9,132 bases of DNA, taken from assembly GCA_021414185.1 (NCBI GenBank), contig JAIOOZ010000200.1, positions 1 through 9,132 on the forward strand. Direction: 5' to 3'. This DNA comes from Betaproteobacteria bacterium (GTDB lineage: Bacteria; Pseudomonadota; Gammaproteobacteria; Burkholderiales; SG8-41). The notes beneath the pieces were generated by a model. That model was not told where the DNA came from and made no database searches. It worked only from the letters and a program-made list of their open reading frames with translations. Below, in pieces: positions 6,389 to 9,132 of the stretch (its first letter is position 1; each line of letters begins with the position of its first letter). The position numbers were made by a program, and so were the translations under genes.

Positions 6389-7558
6389 TTAAGCGCTTTC
6401 GTAAAGGCGAGTCATCACGAACTCGTTATGTCCGAGCGCTTCGGCCGCGGTGAGGCGTCCGTTGCAGGTGCGCAGCATGACTTCGATCAGTTCGTCGCCG
6501 GTCTGGTCGAGGTTCTTCTCGCGCTGCAGGAGCCCCGAGCAATCGTGGTCGACGTGTTCCGACATCGTGCGCACGGTGCGCGGATTCGCCGTCAGCTTGA
6601 CGACCGGCAGGATCGGGTTGCCGATCACGTTGCCCTGCCCGGTCGGAAAGAGATGCACGACATAGCCGGATGCGGCGCACAGCGTCACCATCTCGGCCGC
6701 TGCCGACGACGAATCCATGAACCACAGGCCCGGCTTGGTCGGCGTCTCGGCCTTGTCGAGCACGCCGATCACCTTGCACTTCTTGCCGATCTTCTGGATG
6801 TTGCCGAGCGCTTTTTCCTCGATGGTGGTGAGTCCGCCCGCAATATTGCCTTTGGTCGGCTGCGAATCGGACAAGTCGCTGGTTTTGTGGCGCTCCACTA
6901 CTTCCTGGTAGCGGTCGAACATCGCCATGAACTGCTTGCGCACTTCGGGCGTTGCGCAGCGGTCGGCGACAATTTTTTCGCCACCGGTGATTTCGGTGGT
7001 CTCGCCGAAGCACATCGTGACGCCCAGCGGCTCCATCTTGTCGAATGCGTTGCCGACCGTCGGGTTGGCGCCGCAGCCGGAAGTCGTGTCCGACTCGCCG
7101 CACTTGGTCGATACCCACAGGTCGCTGATCGGGCACTCGACGCGCTGCAGCTCGGACGCCCATTGCACGTATTCCTTGGCGACTTTGGACGCGCGCAAAA
7201 TGGTGTCGTGATCGCCGTGCAGCTCGATGCCGAAACCGGTCACCGGCTTGCCGGTCTTGGCGATGCCATCAACCACTTTCTTGGCCCAGCCTTCTTCGAT
7301 GCAGATGACCACCACCGCGGCAACGTTCGGGTTGGAGCCCGCGCCGATCAGCGTGCGGAAATGGAGATCCAGGTCGGCGCCGAATTGCAGCCGGCCGTAC
7401 GGGTGCGGGATCGCGATGGCGCCCTTGATGTTGTTGGCAACGGCCTCGGCTGCGGCGTTCGACAGATCGTCGACCGGCAGGATGATGACGTGATTGCGCA
7501 CGCCGACGCGGCCGTTTTCGCGGCGATAGCCCTGGAAAGTGGTTGTGCTTGAAATCAT
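6389..7558 (-). CDS. suyB: (R)-3-sulfolactate sulfo-lyase, large (beta) subunit
   Basis: The 389-residue product is a member of the UxaA/GarD-like lyase family and matches SuyB, the large subunit of (2R)-sulfolactate sulfo-lyase (EC 4.4.1.24), which splits 3-sulfolactate into pyruvate and sulfite in the cytoplasm. Visible segments: YRRENGRVGVRNHVIILPVD at about 11-30, HPYGRLQFG (52-60), STKCGESDTTSGCGANPTVG (150-169), MCFGETTEITGGE (182-194), LFPTGQGNVIGNP (303-315), DQTGDELIEV (351-360) and the ending AEALGHNEFVMTRLYESA. The conserved cysteines (Cys153, 162, 183) could bind a metal. Length equals that of known SuyB proteins. It starts 16 nt after the suyA stop with an AGAGGAG box upstream, so the two subunits are made together. 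Related altronate and galactarate dehydratases are the main alternative, but the presence of a SuyA-type small subunit and a sulfite exporter supports sulfolactate. Confidence 0.92.
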   Translation of the reverse strand: MISSTTTFQGYRRENGRVGVRNHVIILPVDDLSNAAAEAVANNIKGAIAIPHPYGRLQFGADLDLHFRTLIGAGSNPNVAAVVVICIEEGWAKKVVDGIAKTGKPVTGFGIELHGDHDTILRASKVAKEYVQWASELQRVECPISDLWVSTKCGESDTTSGCGANPTVGNAFDKMEPLGVTMCFGETTEITGGEKIVADRCATPEVRKQFMAMFDRYQEVVERHKTSDLSDSQPTKGNIAGGLTTIEEKALGNIQKIGKKCKVIGVLDKAETPTKPGLWFMDSSSAAAEMVTLCAASGYVVHLFPTGQGNVIGNPILPVVKLTANPRTVRTMSEHVDHDCSGLLQREKNLDQTGDELIEVMLRTCNGRLTAAEALGHNEFVMTRLYESA

Positions 7559-7574
7559 GCTCGCTCCTCTGCGC

Positions 7575-7856
7575 CTACCAGCGCTTGGTCTTGATGTTGT
7601 GGACGTGGGCGTGCGCGCCCGTCTTGATGTCGGCGATGGCCTTGCCGATGTCGTGCCCGTACTTGATGATGGTGTCGCCGTTCTTGATGTCTTTCAGGGC
7701 GAGCTTGTGGCCGATCGGAATGTCCTGCTGCGTCTTGAGCGAGATGGTGCGGTCTTCGTCCATGATCCAGCCGGTGCAGTCCTGGCCGGCTTTCACGCCT
7801 TCGACCACGACCACTGCGACGGTGTCCTTGGGATCGTGCAATACAAAGTGAATCAT
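7575..7856 (-). CDS. suyA: (R)-3-sulfolactate sulfo-lyase, small (alpha) subunit
   Basis: The 93-residue product is a single SAF-type domain matching SuyA, the small subunit of sulfolactate sulfo-lyase. It shows VVVVEGVKAGQDCTGWIMDED at about 15-35 and ends with DTIIKYGHDIGKAIADI (about 61-77) and AHVHNIKTKRW (83-93). The pattern KYGHDIG ... HVHN-KTKRW is typical of the N-terminal domain of UxaA/GarD-type enzymes and of SuyA as a free subunit. A GAGGAG box lies just upstream of the ATG. It is the first gene of the leftward set and is followed after 16 nt by suyB, with which it forms the active enzyme. The promoter lies about 80-105 nt upstream, next to the divergent GntR gene, which is the likely regulator. 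Confidence 0.92.
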   Translation of the reverse strand: MIHFVLHDPKDTVAVVVVEGVKAGQDCTGWIMDEDRTISLKTQQDIPIGHKLALKDIKNGDTIIKYGHDIGKAIADIKTGAHAHVHNIKTKRW

Positions 7857-7932
7857 AGGAACTCCTCAAACTCGGAAAAAAATGAAAGCGCCCTTGGTGT
7901 ACGGCCATTATGGTTTTTATCGACCGCCACAG

Positions 7933-7962
7933 ATAGTAGCCGCCGCGTTAAATATGAGTCAA
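7933..7962 (-). promoter_or_regulatory. Probable sigma-70 promoter of the suyAB-led operon
   Basis: Reading leftward, a TTGACT (-35 box; 7957-7962) is followed after 18 bp by TACTAT (-10 box; 7933-7938). The -35 box matches consensus at five of six positions and the -10 box at four of six. Transcription would start near 7926, leaving a leader of about 70 nt before the suyA ATG. The -35 box lies within the GTCA...TGAC element proposed as the operator. The assignment rests on box matching only. Confidence 0.5.
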
Positions 7963-7980
7963 CTATATGACCTATATGAC
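7958..7980. promoter_or_regulatory. Candidate GntR operator: tandem 9-bp repeat with a GTCA-N6-TGAC inverted repeat
   Basis: CTATATGAC occurs twice head to tail with no gap (7963-7971 and 7972-7980). The first copy also forms an inverted repeat with bases to its left, GTCA-ACTATA-TGAC (7958-7971). A looser third copy, AATATGAGT, lies at 7951-7959. The element sits between the divergent suyA and gntR genes and overlaps the proposed -35 boxes of both promoters, so a bound repressor would block both. AT-rich short inverted repeats are typical GntR-family operators; binding by the neighbouring regulator is inferred. Confidence 0.5.
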
Positions 7981-8003
7981 GTCCAGGCTGCCGGTGCTAT
8001 GAT
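7976..8003 (+). promoter_or_regulatory. Probable promoter of the gntR gene (extended -10)
   Basis: TGCTATGAT at 7995-8003 is an extended -10 element (TG-N-TATGAT, five of six matches to TATAAT). A weaker -35 box, ATGACG (7976-7981), lies 16 bp upstream. Transcription would start near 8010, giving a short leader of about 24 nt before the GntR ATG. The leader has no evident ribosome binding site. Confidence 0.45.
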
Positions 8004-8033
8004 TCCTGACGAATTATTCGCGGCGATTCGAAC

Positions 8034-8795
8034 ATGGTCCCCTCCCCGGCAGGCAACAGCCTGAACTCCCACCCCCTCTACAAAGAGGTCAAGAACCGCA
8101 TCACGCGCAGCCTGATCGCCGGCGAGTGGAAGCCGGGCGCCGCCATTCCGAGCGAAGGGCGGCTGGCCGCGCACTTCCGCGTTTCAGTGGGCACCATCCG
8201 CAAAGCCATCGACGAACTGGTGGCCGAGAAAATCGTCGTCCGCCAGCAGGGTCGCGGCACCTTCGTCACCACGCACAGCGAAGACCGCCAGTTCTACTAT
8301 TTCTTTCACATGGTCGGCAAGGACGGCGGCAAGGAACCGCCCGACCACGAACTGCTGTCGCTGCAAACCGTCAAAGCCGACCATGCGACCGCGCTGCAAC
8401 TCGGCATTGAACGCGGCGAACGCGTGCACCGCATCCAGAACGTGCTGAAACTCAACAGCGTGCCGGTCATATTCGACGAATTGCTCATCGCAGCAGCGCG
8501 CTTTGCCGATTTGAGCGCGGAAAAATTCGGCGCTCGCGACGGCACCATTTACGGTTTCTACCAGTCGCGCTACGGCATCAACGTGGTGCGCATCAGCGAA
8601 CGGCTGTCGGCCGCGCTGCCGGACGCACGCGTTGCGCGCCTGCTCGGCGTGAAACAAGCGAGCCCGGTGCTGGTCATCAAGCGCGTCGCTTATACGTACC
8701 ACGATCAACCCGTCGAACTGCGCACGAGCTGGGTCAACACGGCGCGTCATGAGTACTTAAGCGACCTGTGGAAAGCGGAGTCCGGTCGGGCATGA
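8034..8795 (+). CDS. GntR-family transcriptional regulator, HutC subfamily (UTRA domain)
   Basis: The 253-residue product has an N-terminal winged helix-turn-helix (about residues 14-80: PLYKEVKNRITRSLIAG, AIPSEGRLAAHFRVSVGTIRKA, GRGTFV) and a C-terminal UTRA effector domain (about 95-245), which includes PVIFDELLIAAARF, TIYGFYQSRYGINV and VELRTSWVNT. This is the normal size and architecture of HutC-type repressors that sense a small metabolite. The gene is divergent from suyA with a 177-nt gap, the classical place for a local regulator. It would therefore be expected to repress the suy operon and itself until a pathway intermediate binds. The ATG at 8034 is the first usable start; no Shine-Dalgarno sequence is seen ahead of it. 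The stop overlaps the next gene's ATG (ATGA). The effector is unknown; sulfolactate or a related sulfonate is the obvious guess. Confidence 0.93.
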   Translation: MVPSPAGNSLNSHPLYKEVKNRITRSLIAGEWKPGAAIPSEGRLAAHFRVSVGTIRKAIDELVAEKIVVRQQGRGTFVTTHSEDRQFYYFFHMVGKDGGKEPPDHELLSLQTVKADHATALQLGIERGERVHRIQNVLKLNSVPVIFDELLIAAARFADLSAEKFGARDGTIYGFYQSRYGINVVRISERLSAALPDARVARLLGVKQASPVLVIKRVAYTYHDQPVELRTSWVNTARHEYLSDLWKAESGRA

Positions 8796-9132
8796 GCGCC
8801 AAAACTCCGCTGCTATCTGTTTTCATACCGCTGTACAATGGCGAAAAATACGTGCGCGAAGCCATCGAATCAGTGCTCGACAACGGTTTCGCCGACCTCG
8901 AAGTGATCGTCGTCGACGACGGCTCGAGCGACGGCACCGTGCAGGTCGTCGAAGCGATCAGGCATCCGGCGCTGCGGCTCTACCGCAATGCGGCCAACCT
9001 CGGCGTCGTCGCCACGCGCGACCGCAGCGTACCCCTGCTGAACGGCCGCTACATGGCATTGCTCGACCAGGACGACATCGCCGTGGCGGGCCGCTTTGAA
9101 CAACAGGTCGCCCGGCTCGAAGCGGCGGACGG
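8792..9132 (+). CDS. Glycosyltransferase family 2 protein (partial, N-terminal 113 residues)
   Basis: The frame starts at the ATG at 8792, whose TGA-overlap with the regulator gene (ATGA) suggests coupled translation, and runs off the right edge. The visible part is a standard GT-A fold start: LLSVFIPLYNGEKYVREAI (about 7-25), the nucleotide-binding EVIVVDDGSSDGT (37-49), and the metal-binding DxD-type motif LLDQDD (90-95) after NGRYMA. Such enzymes transfer a sugar from a nucleotide sugar, often for polysaccharide, lipopolysaccharide or glycolipid assembly. The acceptor and sugar cannot be told from this fragment. There is no evident link to sulfonate metabolism, so the coupling to the GntR gene is unexplained and may simply mark the cluster boundary. 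Confidence 0.9.
   Translation, partial: MSAKTPLLSVFIPLYNGEKYVREAIESVLDNGFADLEVIVVDDGSSDGTVQVVEAIRHPALRLYRNAANLGVVATRDRSVPLLNGRYMALLDQDDIAVAGRFEQQVARLEAAD

Noticed and set aside
5990..7552. A 520-codon open frame on the plus strand
   Set aside because: It lies antisense to suyB and the iron-sulfur gene and even reads through the hairpin repeat; no protein family is recognisable.
7882..8064. A 60-codon open frame in the divergent control region
   Set aside because: It overlaps both proposed promoters and the start of the GntR gene, has no ribosome binding site and no similarity to a known family.

Overview
The window is GC-rich with tightly packed genes. It looks like a proteobacterial chromosome, most likely betaproteobacterial (Burkholderiales-like). 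The hints are a Bug/TctC-type periplasmic binding protein, FrdB/SdhB-type subunits with beta-proteobacterial flavour, and a hairpin repeat built of CACAGAG units. The taxonomic call is inference from gene content; there is no rRNA or tRNA in the window.

Layout: a control region (about 7857-8033) separates two divergent units. Rightward run a GntR/HutC-family repressor gene (8034-8795) and, overlapping it by 4 nt, the start of a family 2 glycosyltransferase gene cut by the window edge. Leftward runs a long, closely spaced set of genes: suyA, suyB, a hairpin repeat, a damaged succinate dehydrogenase/fumarate reductase iron-sulfur gene, two small cytochrome-b-type membrane subunits, a TauE/SafE sulfite exporter, a ComA-type phosphosulfolactate synthase, a frameshifted DUF3604 (PHP-like) gene, a Bug/TctC binding protein, and the start of an ABC transporter ATPase cut by the left edge. 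Several junctions are ATGA/GTGA-type overlaps, so most of the leftward set is probably one transcript.

The common theme is C3-sulfonate metabolism. SuyAB splits (R)-3-sulfolactate into pyruvate and sulfite, TauE/SafE proteins remove sulfite, and ComA-type enzymes join sulfite to phosphoenolpyruvate to give phosphosulfolactate. Import could involve the taurine/sulfonate-type ABC ATPase and the Bug protein. The unexplained partners are the DUF3604 protein, the redox (Sdh-like) subunits and the co-occurrence of a C-S bond-making and a C-S bond-breaking enzyme. This combination is the best candidate for an undescribed sulfonate pathway.

Two genes are broken in a similar way near their 5' ends: the Sdh/Frd iron-sulfur gene has lost most of its 2Fe-2S domain and the DUF3604 gene changes frame after about 50 codons, apparently with missing sequence. 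No flavoprotein gene accompanies the Sdh/Frd subunits. These may be real decay or assembly errors, and should be settled before functional claims about those two genes are made.
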